NCBI GenBank assembly: GCA_947175775.1
Contig: CAMWNY010000103.1
Location: 1 to 7,920, forward strand
Direction: 5' to 3'
DNA length: 7,920 nucleotides
DNA from: an uncultured Lachnospiraceae bacterium
Lineage (GTDB): Bacteria; Bacillota; Clostridia; Lachnospirales; Lachnospiraceae
Part shown: in pieces, positions 1-6,317 of the stretch
How positions within the stretch are numbered: the first letter of the stretch is position 1
Layout: every line of letters begins with the position of its first letter
The notes under the pieces: generated by a model
Database searches by the model: none
Seen by the model: only the letters and a program-made list of their open reading frames with translations
Told to the model about the DNA's origin: nothing
Translations under genes and position numbers: made by a program

Positions 1-190
1 CGTCAATCGTCATCGTGTCCGGCGTGTAGGTTTGAATTTTAACACAGTCCGCACACGCCTCCTTCGCCGCACAGATCATCTCCAGGGCGCGCTCAATGCT
101 CCCCGCGTGGTTTGCCGACATCTCCGCGATAATATACGCCGGAGCGCCGTCCCCTACCGTTCTTCCATTGATGTTGATTGTCGTTCCCAT
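1..190 (-). CDS. pseI: Pseudaminic acid synthase PseI, N-terminal part (gene runs off the window)
   Basis: Condenses 2,4-diacetamido-2,4,6-trideoxy-L-altrose with phosphoenolpyruvate to give pseudaminic acid; cytosolic. Only the first 63 codons are present. They begin MGTTININGRTVGDGAPAYI, followed by the NeuB/PseI-type block IIAEMSANHAGSIERALEM (residues 20-38) and CVKIQTYTPDTMTID (49-63), the first strands of the TIM barrel. The IAEMSANH and QTYTPDT wording favours PseI over sialic acid synthase NeuB or LegI, and the pseB/C/F neighbours support this. The ATG at 190 is preceded by AAAGGTG about 10-12 nt upstream and lies 50 bp after pseF. Residue 46 is Cys (AKEACADC) where the family normally has Gly (AGADC). 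The family is usually about 340-350 residues, so most of the gene lies below position 1. Confidence 0.9.
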   Translation of the reverse strand, partial: MGTTININGRTVGDGAPAYIIAEMSANHAGSIERALEMICAAKEACADCVKIQTYTPDTMTID

Positions 191-192
191 CC

Positions 193-237
193 TTACACCA
201 CACCTTTCCAAAATCCAAAGCCTTTCCGCCTTTTCAT
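193..237 (-). other. Possible 14-codon basic mini-ORF between pseF and pseI
   Basis: An ATG three bases after the pseF stop opens a frame encoding MKRRKGFGFWKGVV. Its TAA is followed by GG and then the pseI ATG (TAAGGATG), so termination here could feed reinitiation at pseI. The only candidate ribosome binding site is GGGGGA inside the end of pseF, about 15 nt away, which is too far to be convincing. No family is recognised. It may be a translational-coupling device or chance; frames this short are common. Confidence 0.15.
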
Positions 238-240
238 CGC

Positions 241-948
241 TTAACGCTGCCGTCCCCCGTTCTCTCCATACAAAATCCGGTACTTCATCTCCGCAATCTC
301 CCAGTCTTCGGGCGTATCTATATCCTGCACCGTCATCTCATCCTGCACAAACGGCACGACGTTTTCCATCCATATCGCTTTCTGCTTTTGAAAGCTCGCG
401 ACATTCAGACAGTAAAACTGCCCACAGTCATGGTAAAGCGGCTCCAAGTCCTGTGAACGCATATTCATACATTCTTTCCATTTCGGTACAATTCTGCCGT
501 CCTCAATCACCACACCGCGCTGCGGCGGAAACGAGAACTTCACAACAGGAATGACGCAGTCTGCCTGCTCCTCGTCCAACAAAAGCATCGCCGTCCGAAT
601 TGCCTTTGCCGTCACAAACGGCGCCGTCGGATACAGACAGCATGCCCTGTCAAAATGCATACCCATACCCCCGTACACATTCAGCACCTCGTCCACCACA
701 TCCGCCGTCGTCGCAAAATCATTCGCCGTCTTTTCACTGCGCAAAAAAGGAACCTTCGCCCCCGCCCGCTTTGCCGCGTTGGCAATTTCCTCATCGTCTG
801 TGGAAACCATGACCTCATGAAACATATCCGCCGCAAGCGCCGCCTCAATGCTGTATTCCAAAATCGGTCTGCCCAAAAACGGCTTGATATTTTTACGCGG
901 AATACGCTTACTGCCTCCCCGCGCCGTTATGATTGCGATGCTTTTCAT
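241..948 (-). CDS. pseF: Pseudaminic acid cytidylyltransferase PseF
   Basis: Activates pseudaminic acid with CTP to CMP-pseudaminic acid, the donor for the transferases; cytosolic, Mg-dependent. The protein is 235 aa, normal for the NeuA/PseF family. Residues 9-20 carry the CTP-binding loop ARGGSKRIPRKN. YPTAPF (106-111) is the base and ribose recognition segment. PPQRG (141-145) and SQDLEPLYHDCGQFY (165-179) are PseF-type sugar-site motifs, which separate it from CMP-sialic acid synthetases. QDIDTPEDW (208-216) holds a metal-binding Asp. The start at 948 was chosen because GGAGG (957-961) sits 8 nt upstream and the protein then begins MKSIAIITARGG, as in the family. The open frame continues 24 codons upstream, but that part lies in a hairpin-rich gap and reads as non-protein-like sequence. 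It follows pseC by 137 bp and precedes pseI by 50 bp. Confidence 0.94.
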   Translation of the reverse strand: MKSIAIITARGGSKRIPRKNIKPFLGRPILEYSIEAALAADMFHEVMVSTDDEEIANAAKRAGAKVPFLRSEKTANDFATTADVVDEVLNVYGGMGMHFDRACCLYPTAPFVTAKAIRTAMLLLDEEQADCVIPVVKFSFPPQRGVVIEDGRIVPKWKECMNMRSQDLEPLYHDCGQFYCLNVASFQKQKAIWMENVVPFVQDEMTVQDIDTPEDWEIAEMKYRILYGENGGRQR

Positions 949-956
949 CTCAAATA

Positions 957-961
957 CCTCC
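957..961 (-). promoter_or_regulatory. Ribosome binding site of pseF (decides the start)
   Basis: GGAGG with an 8-nt spacer to the ATG at 948. It rules out the longer in-frame start near 1020, which has no such site. Confidence 0.85.
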
Positions 962-974
962 AATAAACCCCAAA

Positions 975-1006
975 AGTACAAGGACAGCCTACACCACCCT
1001 TGTACT
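975..1006 (-). repeat. 9-bp perfect inverted repeat in the pseF leader
   Basis: AGTACAAGG and CCTTGTACT are exact complements (975-983 and 998-1006) around a 14-nt loop. In the transcript the hairpin ends in ACUUUUGGGG, 13 nt before the pseF ribosome binding site. The U run of four is too short and the stem too GC-poor for a confident terminator. A weak attenuator, processing site or mRNA-stability hairpin is possible. It is the last of three hairpins in the pseC-pseF gap. Confidence 0.5.
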
Positions 1007-1015
1007 CCTACTCGC

Positions 1016-1043
1016 CGCACGCCCCGTGCGCCGCTTTAGCGGC
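1016..1043 (-). repeat. Two back-to-back GC-rich hairpins in the pseC-pseF gap
   Basis: CGCACG/CGTGCG (1016-1021 and 1025-1030, 3-nt loop) is followed directly by GCCGC/GCGGC (1030-1034 and 1039-1043, loop TTTA). They share base 1030, so the full stems cannot both form. Neither is followed by a T tract in the direction of transcription, so they are not standard terminators. Small tandem palindromes like these are typical of interspersed palindromic repeats placed between genes of an operon, but no second copy is visible in this window. Confidence 0.45.
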
Positions 1044-1085
1044 ATATTGCAATGTAAAAAACTTTCATATATGGTTTATCACATT

Positions 1086-2285
1086 TTACACGGGCTGTGC
1101 ATAATATGCAACAATCTTTTTCACCGCCGCAATCACGTCCGCCACATCGCCGTCCGTAAGCGAATAGTAGAGCGGCAGGCTCAGCATCTCATTGTAAAGC
1201 TTTTCCGCATTCGGACAAAGCCCTTTCTCATACCCAAGCTTTTCATAATACGGGTGCCAGTAAACCGGAATATAATGCACATTGCAGGCAATATTCTCCG
1301 CCCCAAGCGCCTCAAAAAAGCCCTTCCGGTCAATCGAGAGCCGCTCCGGCACAATGCGCAGGATATATAAGTGCCGCACCGTGTCCGACTCCGCAATTTC
1401 CTCCTGCACAAACAATTCCGGCATACTGCGAAACGCCGCATTGTACTGCTCCACAATCTCCCGGCGCCGCTTTGCAAAAAGCGCAAGCTTGTCAAGCTGG
1501 CTTAAAATCAACGCACACTGCATATCCGTAATCCGGTAATTATATCCCAAATCAATCTGCTCGTGATACCACGGTCCATGACTTTGCTTCTGATAAAAAC
1601 GCGCATCCTTTGTAATTCCATGCGAACGGTATAATAACAGCTTTTCATACAAATCCTCACGGTTTGTCAGCACCGCGCCGCCCTCGCCGCCCGTCACGGT
1701 CTTAACCGGATGAAAGCTGAACGTCGTCATATCCGCAATGCTGCCGACAGGCGTTTTGTTATATTTTGTGCCTATCGAATGTGCGCCGTCCTCAATCAGA
1801 ACAATACCCTTTTCCTGACATAATTTTAACAAAGGCGCAAGCTCCACCGCCTGCCCTGTAAAGTCAACGGCAACCACCGCCTTTGTCTTGTCCGTAATCT
1901 TCTCAGCGACACATTCAGGACTAATATTATAAGTTCTCGGATTAATATCCGCAAACACGGGCTTTGCACCGCAGTAAAGCGCGCAGTTTGCCGATGCCGC
2001 AAACGTAATCGGCGTGGTAATCAGCTCGTCGCCCTCCCCCACGCCTGCCGCAAGCGCCGCAATGTGCAGAGCCGCCGTACCGTTACTGCACACGACCGCA
2101 TACTTTGCGCCCGTGAGCGCACAAAGCCGCTCTTCAAGCTCCGTAATCTTCGGACCGCACGTGAGATAATCACTCACAAGCACTTCTGACACGGCTTTCA
2201 CATCCGCTTCATCTATATACTGATGCCCATAAAACAATTTCGTTTCCCTGACGGGAGTACCGCCCTCTATCGCCGGTTTTTCCAT
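1086..2285 (-). CDS. pseC: UDP-4-amino-4,6-dideoxy-N-acetyl-beta-L-altrosamine aminotransferase PseC
   Basis: PLP-dependent aminotransferase that puts an amino group on C4 of the PseB product, using glutamate; second step of CMP-Pse synthesis, cytosolic. The chosen start gives 399 aa, close to the DegT/DnrJ/EryC1 family norm. Visible landmarks are SDYLTCGP (38-45), the phosphate-binding SNGTAALH (67-74), IEDGAHSIG (164-172) with the Asp that contacts the PLP ring nitrogen, and FHPVKTVTGGEGG (191-203) in which Lys195 should form the Schiff base. YNYRITDMQCA (248-258) is the usual family segment. The near-N-terminal YGHQ replaces the more common YGRQ. The ATG at 2285 has AGGG and AAAGGA upstream. 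A GTG at 2327 would add 14 residues, but it sits in the loop of a hairpin with poor ribosome binding site spacing. The gene lies 69 bp after pseB. Confidence 0.93.
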   Translation of the reverse strand: MEKPAIEGGTPVRETKLFYGHQYIDEADVKAVSEVLVSDYLTCGPKITELEERLCALTGAKYAVVCSNGTAALHIAALAAGVGEGDELITTPITFAASANCALYCGAKPVFADINPRTYNISPECVAEKITDKTKAVVAVDFTGQAVELAPLLKLCQEKGIVLIEDGAHSIGTKYNKTPVGSIADMTTFSFHPVKTVTGGEGGAVLTNREDLYEKLLLYRSHGITKDARFYQKQSHGPWYHEQIDLGYNYRITDMQCALILSQLDKLALFAKRRREIVEQYNAAFRSMPELFVQEEIAESDTVRHLYILRIVPERLSIDRKGFFEALGAENIACNVHYIPVYWHPYYEKLGYEKGLCPNAEKLYNEMLSLPLYYSLTDGDVADVIAAVKKIVAYYAQPV

Positions 2286-2303
2286 ATCCGTCCCTATCCT
2301 TTC

Positions 2304-2337
2304 CGCATTCGTGCGCCAAAAGAACACCGTCCTTTTG
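2304..2337 (-). repeat. Hairpin pair upstream of pseC
   Basis: The first arm pair is CAAAAG/CTTTTG at 2317-2322 and 2332-2337. It extends inward through one G-U, one A-U and one C-G pair to a 9-bp stem with a 3-nt loop. A small second stem, CGCA/TGCG (2304-2307 and 2312-2315), follows with a 4-nt loop. No T tract follows, so this is not a terminator. It leaves the pseC ribosome binding site region (2286-2303) unpaired and encloses the alternative GTG start at 2325-2327. Confidence 0.4.
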
Positions 2338-2355
2338 ATGTGAATTTTTTCACAT
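2338..2355. repeat. Perfect palindrome with CRP/FNR-like spacing, directly after pseB
   Basis: ATGTGAATTTTTTCACAT is a 7-bp inverted repeat around TTTT and contains TGTGA-N6-TCACA, the textbook symmetric site of CRP-family regulators. Its outermost base is the last base of the pseB stop codon. No promoter is recognisable next to it, so a regulatory role is unproven. In RNA it forms an A/U-rich hairpin that abuts the next hairpin at 2337. Confidence 0.4.
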
Positions 2356-3350
2356 TATTCATGCAGGTCTGTCTTTAGCAGCTCCCGAATCTGCTCCACC
2401 GTAAGCCACTCCGTATTATTCCCCGACGAATAATAAAACCCGTCCGCAACCTTCTTGCCGCTCGGATTCGGACGCTTTGACTCCTGCCAAAACATCTGCG
2501 GATAAATGATAAAGTGCTTGTCGTACTCATATGTCGTCATCGAATCCTCCGCCGTGACCATCACCTCATGCAGCTTTTCGCCCGGACGAATCCCCGTCTC
2601 AATCGTCTTAATGCCGGGAGCCATCGCCTCCGCAAGGTCCGTCACTTTAAACGACGGAATTTTGCTGATAAACGTCTCTCCGCCCTTTGCCTCCTCAAGC
2701 GCCTTAATCACAAGCTCAATTCCCTCCGTAAGGCTAATCCAAAAGCGCGTCATCCGATAATCCGTAATCGGCAGCTCTTTTGCCCCTTCGTCAATCAACT
2801 GCTGGAAAAACGGAATAACCGAGCCGCGGCTTCCCGCCACATTTCCGTAACGCACAATGGAAAAATTCAGGTCCTTATCACCACAGTACGCATTTGCCGC
2901 GATAAAGAGCTTGTCCGACACAAGCTTTGTGCCGCCGTATAGATTCACGGGATTAACCGCCTTGTCCGTCGAAAGGGCAACCACTTTTTTAATGCCCATG
3001 TTGAGCGCCGCGTCAATCACATTCTGCGCACCGTTGACATTCGTCTTAATCGCCTCGTTCGGATTGTACTCGCATGCAGGCACCTGCTTTAATGCCGCCG
3101 CATGAATCACATAATCAACGCCCTCAAACGCACGTTTCATACGCTCATAATCCCGCACGTCGCCGATAAAAAAGCGCAGCTTGTCCTTGTATTGTACAAA
3201 CCGGTTCGCCATCATCCACTGCTTAAACTCGTCCCGCGAATAAATAATAATCTTCTTCGGATTGTAATGCTCCAGCACATATTCCGTAAAGCAATGCCCG
3301 AATGAACCCGTACCGCCTGTGATTAATATTGTCTTGTTATCCAATAACAT
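2355..3350 (-). CDS. pseB: UDP-N-acetylglucosamine 4,6-dehydratase (inverting) PseB
   Basis: First committed step of pseudaminic acid synthesis: removes water from UDP-GlcNAc and inverts C5, giving the 4-keto-6-deoxy-L-arabino sugar for PseC; NADP-dependent, cytosolic. The protein is 331 aa, the size of short soluble PseB/FlaA1 rather than the long membrane-bound polysaccharide dehydratases. The Rossmann loop TGGTGSFG is at 11-18 and GDVRD at 63-67. HAAALKQVP (83-91) precedes the active site. STDKAVNPVNLYGGTK (127-142) holds Asp129 and Lys130 of the FlaA1-type site, plus Tyr138 and Lys142 of the YxxxK pair. RYGNVAGSRGSVIPFF (167-182) and RPGEKLHE complete the family pattern. The ATG at 3350 has GGAGG 7 nt upstream. 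An in-frame extension to 3398 would run through the -10 element and was rejected. It heads the pse unit with its own promoter. Confidence 0.95.
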   Translation of the reverse strand: MLLDNKTILITGGTGSFGHCFTEYVLEHYNPKKIIIYSRDEFKQWMMANRFVQYKDKLRFFIGDVRDYERMKRAFEGVDYVIHAAALKQVPACEYNPNEAIKTNVNGAQNVIDAALNMGIKKVVALSTDKAVNPVNLYGGTKLVSDKLFIAANAYCGDKDLNFSIVRYGNVAGSRGSVIPFFQQLIDEGAKELPITDYRMTRFWISLTEGIELVIKALEEAKGGETFISKIPSFKVTDLAEAMAPGIKTIETGIRPGEKLHEVMVTAEDSMTTYEYDKHFIIYPQMFWQESKRPNPSGKKVADGFYYSSGNNTEWLTVEQIRELLKTDLHE

Positions 3351-3357
3351 ATATGTT

Positions 3358-3362
3358 CCTCC
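3358..3362 (-). promoter_or_regulatory. Ribosome binding site of pseB
   Basis: GGAGG (continuing GGAGGA) with 7 nt to the ATG at 3350. It sets the start and matches the N terminus expected for PseB. Confidence 0.88.
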
Positions 3363-3388
3363 ATTAATTTCACTGCATAATGATATCA

Positions 3389-3417
3389 ATTTTACCATAT
3401 ATTTCCAAAAACGTCAA
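3389..3417 (-). promoter_or_regulatory. Sigma-A-type promoter of the pse operon
   Basis: The -35 element TTGACG (3412-3417) is five of six to consensus. A 17-nt spacer leads to the -10 element TAAAAT (3389-3394), also five of six, with TGG just upstream giving an extended -10. Transcription should begin near 3382, leaving a leader of about 32 nt with the ribosome binding site. The -35 box starts 5 bp after the stop of the preceding gene. No flanking operator repeat was seen. Confidence 0.8.
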
Positions 3418-3422
3418 AAAAT

Positions 3423-4838
3423 CTATTCGTCAAAAACAAGATTTGCGGCGACGCCTTCAATTATCTTATCATAAACGATGATATTCCACCTGCTTCCCGC
3501 CTGATAATAGTTTTCATCGTCTATCAACACCTGATAAACACCGCCAAGCCTTGACAAAACAAGCTCACTCTTGCCAATTTTCATATGTCTGATGCCATTC
3601 TCTTTCCATTCCACATTCAGAGCCATTTTTCCGTTTTCGTACACCCACTGCTGTACCTTGGACTTCCTGCCTTTTTCGGCATCGGCACGCGTAACGATAA
3701 TCACCAAATTTTCATCACCAAGCAGCTGATGAAAGCATTCCTCTGCCTTTGTTGCCGCCATGTAATCCTGCCAGCCGCTTCTGCGCTTATAATCGCACGC
3801 CGTATCCCACGAATTCGGCTTTGTATCTTCTCTTCTGTCAGGCAGCTCATAATTTACCTTAAGATATGCTCCCAAATGGCTTGTAACCTTTTTTGCCCCA
3901 AAATCATTGAGATGATCCCCGTCCCGAAAATCAGCCGTTGTATCCAGCTCCAGTTCCCTGTTATAATAAAGTTCATTATAGTCTACAAATTGAAGTCCGC
4001 GCTCATCTGCCAACGCCCTGACTGCCTCCGTTTCATATCGGTGCCAGTTCTCTTTGGGCGACTTAAAAAGCAGCAGCTCCACTTGATTTTTATCGCACAG
4101 CTTCACCATCCTGTCAAGGCAGGCAATATTTGCTTCTCCAATCCACGCTTCCCCTTCATAATCGTAATCGCTCAGACTGACAGCCTGCTGCGCTACCGAC
4201 TGCGTTTCCAAATATCCCTTTGTATAGTTTGTCTTATCCTGATAAAAATATGTATAATCAATTTTGCTAAGCTCTTTCCAACGGTTGTGATACCGGAAAA
4301 TTGGAAATACATACGAAAAATACTCTGCATTCAATGTACCCACCGACTGATAAATGCACTGAAGTTTATCAACGGAAAGAGGAATATCTGTATACCCCCA
4401 TCGAAGTGCCGCCTCATTTTTACTGTTAATTGAATCCCCCGCCATCATATTAATTTCAAGTGCCACAACCTTAGGCTTCTGCCTCTTTAACGCCTCCCTG
4501 AGATAAAGCTCCGAAATATTCATAGGCTGCGATGAACTTCCGAAATCATACGCCGCAATGCCATATTCCTCATACAATACCAACGGATTAACCGTACAGA
4601 AACTATTGCTGCTGCCAATCACTATCACATCAATATCATTTTTCTTCTCCGCATAAAACCCATCCACAATCGTCGTAGAATCTCCGATAAATTTTGCCCG
4701 CACGATTTTTCCTGTCACGCTAAGCACCAAACCGATAAACAGGACGAAAAGCGCTGCTGCCGCAGCTCTTGAATAGTTTGCTTTTTTCAACAGTCTGACC
4801 CCCCGTTTAAAATTGGAAATAAATGAATTGTGCCGCAT
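3423..4838 (-). CDS. Membrane-anchored SGNH-fold protein, probable partner of the MBOAT acyltransferase
   Basis: Probably completes transfer of an acyl group (most often acetyl) onto an extracytoplasmic glycan, as DltD, AlgJ/AlgX or PatB-type partners do for their MBOAT proteins; substrate unknown. The protein is 471 aa. A basic N terminus (KRGVRLLKKANYSR) leads into one membrane segment at about 24-42, so the rest should face outward. VIVIGSSNSF (71-80) is the SGNH block I with Ser77 the likely nucleophile. DGDHLNDFGAKKVTSHL (306-322) supplies the Asp306/His309 pair. The catalytic set looks intact. Residues from about 360 to 471 form an extra domain not needed for SGNH function. The ATG at 4838 has GAGGG 5 nt upstream. 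Two earlier in-frame ATGs (4853, 4868) lack one. The start lies inside the end of the MBOAT gene, a 32-bp overlap that implies coupled translation. Confidence 0.85.
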   Translation of the reverse strand: MRHNSFISNFKRGVRLLKKANYSRAAAAALFVLFIGLVLSVTGKIVRAKFIGDSTTIVDGFYAEKKNDIDVIVIGSSNSFCTVNPLVLYEEYGIAAYDFGSSSQPMNISELYLREALKRQKPKVVALEINMMAGDSINSKNEAALRWGYTDIPLSVDKLQCIYQSVGTLNAEYFSYVFPIFRYHNRWKELSKIDYTYFYQDKTNYTKGYLETQSVAQQAVSLSDYDYEGEAWIGEANIACLDRMVKLCDKNQVELLLFKSPKENWHRYETEAVRALADERGLQFVDYNELYYNRELELDTTADFRDGDHLNDFGAKKVTSHLGAYLKVNYELPDRREDTKPNSWDTACDYKRRSGWQDYMAATKAEECFHQLLGDENLVIIVTRADAEKGRKSKVQQWVYENGKMALNVEWKENGIRHMKIGKSELVLSRLGGVYQVLIDDENYYQAGSRWNIIVYDKIIEGVAANLVFDE

Positions 4839-6297
4839 CGTATCCCTCACCATATACGCCAAACACAATAATCATAACCAGCAACGCCGCAACTATTACA
4901 TACTGCACTGCAAGCGGCTGCTCCTTGACAAGCACGTCAAACAGTGCCTTTTTCCGCGCATAATACGCATCCACAATTAGCAGAATCAATATGCCAATCC
5001 ACAGAATACCCATCTCATTTCGTTCCAGTCCCAAATGATACATGGATCCGTCAAAAAGGGACCAGACATCAAAACCCGTTACCATTCTGTAAAGATAATA
5101 CCACGCATCCTTCACCGTGTCTGCCCGAAAAAACACCAGCGAAAGTACAAACAGAAAAAAGGTACACAGTCCTTGAAAAAAACGGTATCCAAATGCTTTT
5201 ACACGCACATCAAAAAATGTCTGAACGCACGTTTTAAGCGGTTTTAACAAATCGCCTGTTACAATAAACAATCCCTGTATTGCGCCCCAAACAACATAAT
5301 TCCAGCTTGCGCCATGCCAAAGTCCGCTCATGGTAAATGTTACCATTGTATTAAAACATTTCCTTAATTTAGAACACCTGTTCCCTCCAAGCGGTATGTA
5401 TAAATAATCCCGAAACCATGAACTAAGCGAAACATGCCAGCGTCTCCAAAATTCACTGACGCTGACAGAAAAGAAAGGCGCCTCAAAATTAACCATAAGT
5501 TCAATTCCCAAAATCCTTGCCGCCCCCAGCGCAATTACGGAATAACTTGCAAAGTCACAGTATATCTGTACTGCAAAAAGCACACCCGCGAACATAAGCG
5601 CTGCGCCGTTATGCAAGTAATATTTATCAAAAACCTGATCAACAAGCACTGCCGCCCTGTCTGCTATGACCATTTTCATAAAAAAACCCCACAGCATCAT
5701 AAGCAGTCCTCTTGTAACCTTGTCAAAATCCCACTGCTTTTTATGAGAAATTTCCTCGATTTGCCTCAGCAAATGACCGCTTCTTTCAATCGGTCCGGCA
5801 ACAAGCTGCGGAAAAAAAGACACAAACAGCGCATACCGGATAAAATTCTTTTCTGCTTTTACCGTTCCCCTGTAAACATCAATTGTATACCCCAATGCCT
5901 GAAACGTGTAAAAGGAAATTCCAACCGGAAGCAATATGTCAAAGCCCGCTGCGTTCAGTTTTATTCCAAACAGTGAAAACACGGTGCCAATCGTATCATG
6001 CAGAAAATAAAAATATTTAAAAAAAATCAAAATTCCAAGATTGACTGCAAGACATGCAATCAGAATCAGCCTGCGCTTTTTTTTATGTGCATCGTCTGTC
6101 CGCCCCATCATAACACCACACAGAAATGTAATGACCGTAGATGTCAAAATTAAAAGCACATATTTTGCATTCCAGCCCATATAAAAATAGTAGCTTGCAA
6201 GCAAAAGCCAAAATTGTTTTAACCTTTTAGGAACTACATAAAACACCAGCACAACAATCGGTAAAAAAACTAAAAATTCAAAAGAATTAAACTGCAT
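4807..6297 (-). CDS. MBOAT-family O-acyltransferase (AlgI/DltB type)
   Basis: Integral membrane protein that carries an acyl group, typically acetyl from a cytoplasmic donor, across the membrane for O-acylation of a surface glycan. The protein is 496 aa, the usual AlgI-like length. It opens with MQFNSFEFLVFLPIVVLVFY, the characteristic family N terminus, and has about ten or more hydrophobic segments along its length. GISFYTFQALGYTIDVYRG (126-144) and FFPQLVAGPIER (161-172) are family signatures. SEFWRRWHVSLSSWFRDYLY (281-300) includes conserved His288, and SGLWHGASWNYVVWG (324-338) includes His328, the presumed catalytic residue. It starts 20 bp after the glycosyltransferase stop, with AGAGG 5 nt before the ATG. 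It overlaps the SGNH gene, which is its likely functional partner. The acyl group and acceptor cannot be read from sequence. Confidence 0.95.
   Translation of the reverse strand: MQFNSFEFLVFLPIVVLVFYVVPKRLKQFWLLLASYYFYMGWNAKYVLLILTSTVITFLCGVMMGRTDDAHKKKRRLILIACLAVNLGILIFFKYFYFLHDTIGTVFSLFGIKLNAAGFDILLPVGISFYTFQALGYTIDVYRGTVKAEKNFIRYALFVSFFPQLVAGPIERSGHLLRQIEEISHKKQWDFDKVTRGLLMMLWGFFMKMVIADRAAVLVDQVFDKYYLHNGAALMFAGVLFAVQIYCDFASYSVIALGAARILGIELMVNFEAPFFSVSVSEFWRRWHVSLSSWFRDYLYIPLGGNRCSKLRKCFNTMVTFTMSGLWHGASWNYVVWGAIQGLFIVTGDLLKPLKTCVQTFFDVRVKAFGYRFFQGLCTFFLFVLSLVFFRADTVKDAWYYLYRMVTGFDVWSLFDGSMYHLGLERNEMGILWIGILILLIVDAYYARKKALFDVLVKEQPLAVQYVIVAALLVMIIVFGVYGEGYDAAQFIYFQF
4844..4848 (-). promoter_or_regulatory. 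Ribosome binding site of the SGNH gene, inside the MBOAT gene
   Basis: GAGGG with 5 nt to the ATG at 4838. It lies in the last codons of the MBOAT reading frame and selects this start over the two upstream ATGs. Confidence 0.7.
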
Positions 6298-6317
6298 AAT
6301 TTCCTCTATATCCCTTG

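Noticed and set aside
949..1020. N-terminal extension of PseF by 24 codons
   Set aside because: The extension runs through the inverted repeat and past the GGAGG site. The family N terminus begins at the ATG at 948.
1082..1118. Promoter for pseF at the end of pseC (TTGCAT, 17 nt, TAAAAT)
   Set aside because: The -10 match is good, but the -35 matches only three of six bases and lies in coding sequence. It is too weak to call.
3351..3398. N-terminal extension of PseB by 16 codons
   Set aside because: It would start upstream of the -10 element and the predicted transcript start. The ATG at 3350 has an ideal ribosome binding site.
3418..3452. Intrinsic terminator at the end of the SGNH gene
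   Set aside because: There is a run of Ts after the stop, and AAGAT/ATCTT with a short GGC/GCC inner pair just before it. The stem is broken, mostly A/T and partly inside the coding sequence, so read-through into pseB remains likely.
3585..4433. A 282-codon open frame on the plus strand, opposite the SGNH gene
   Set aside because: It is antisense to a gene with clear motifs, a ribosome binding site and operon context. Its translation is Ile/Cys/His-rich with no recognisable motif. The same applies to the other plus-strand frames.
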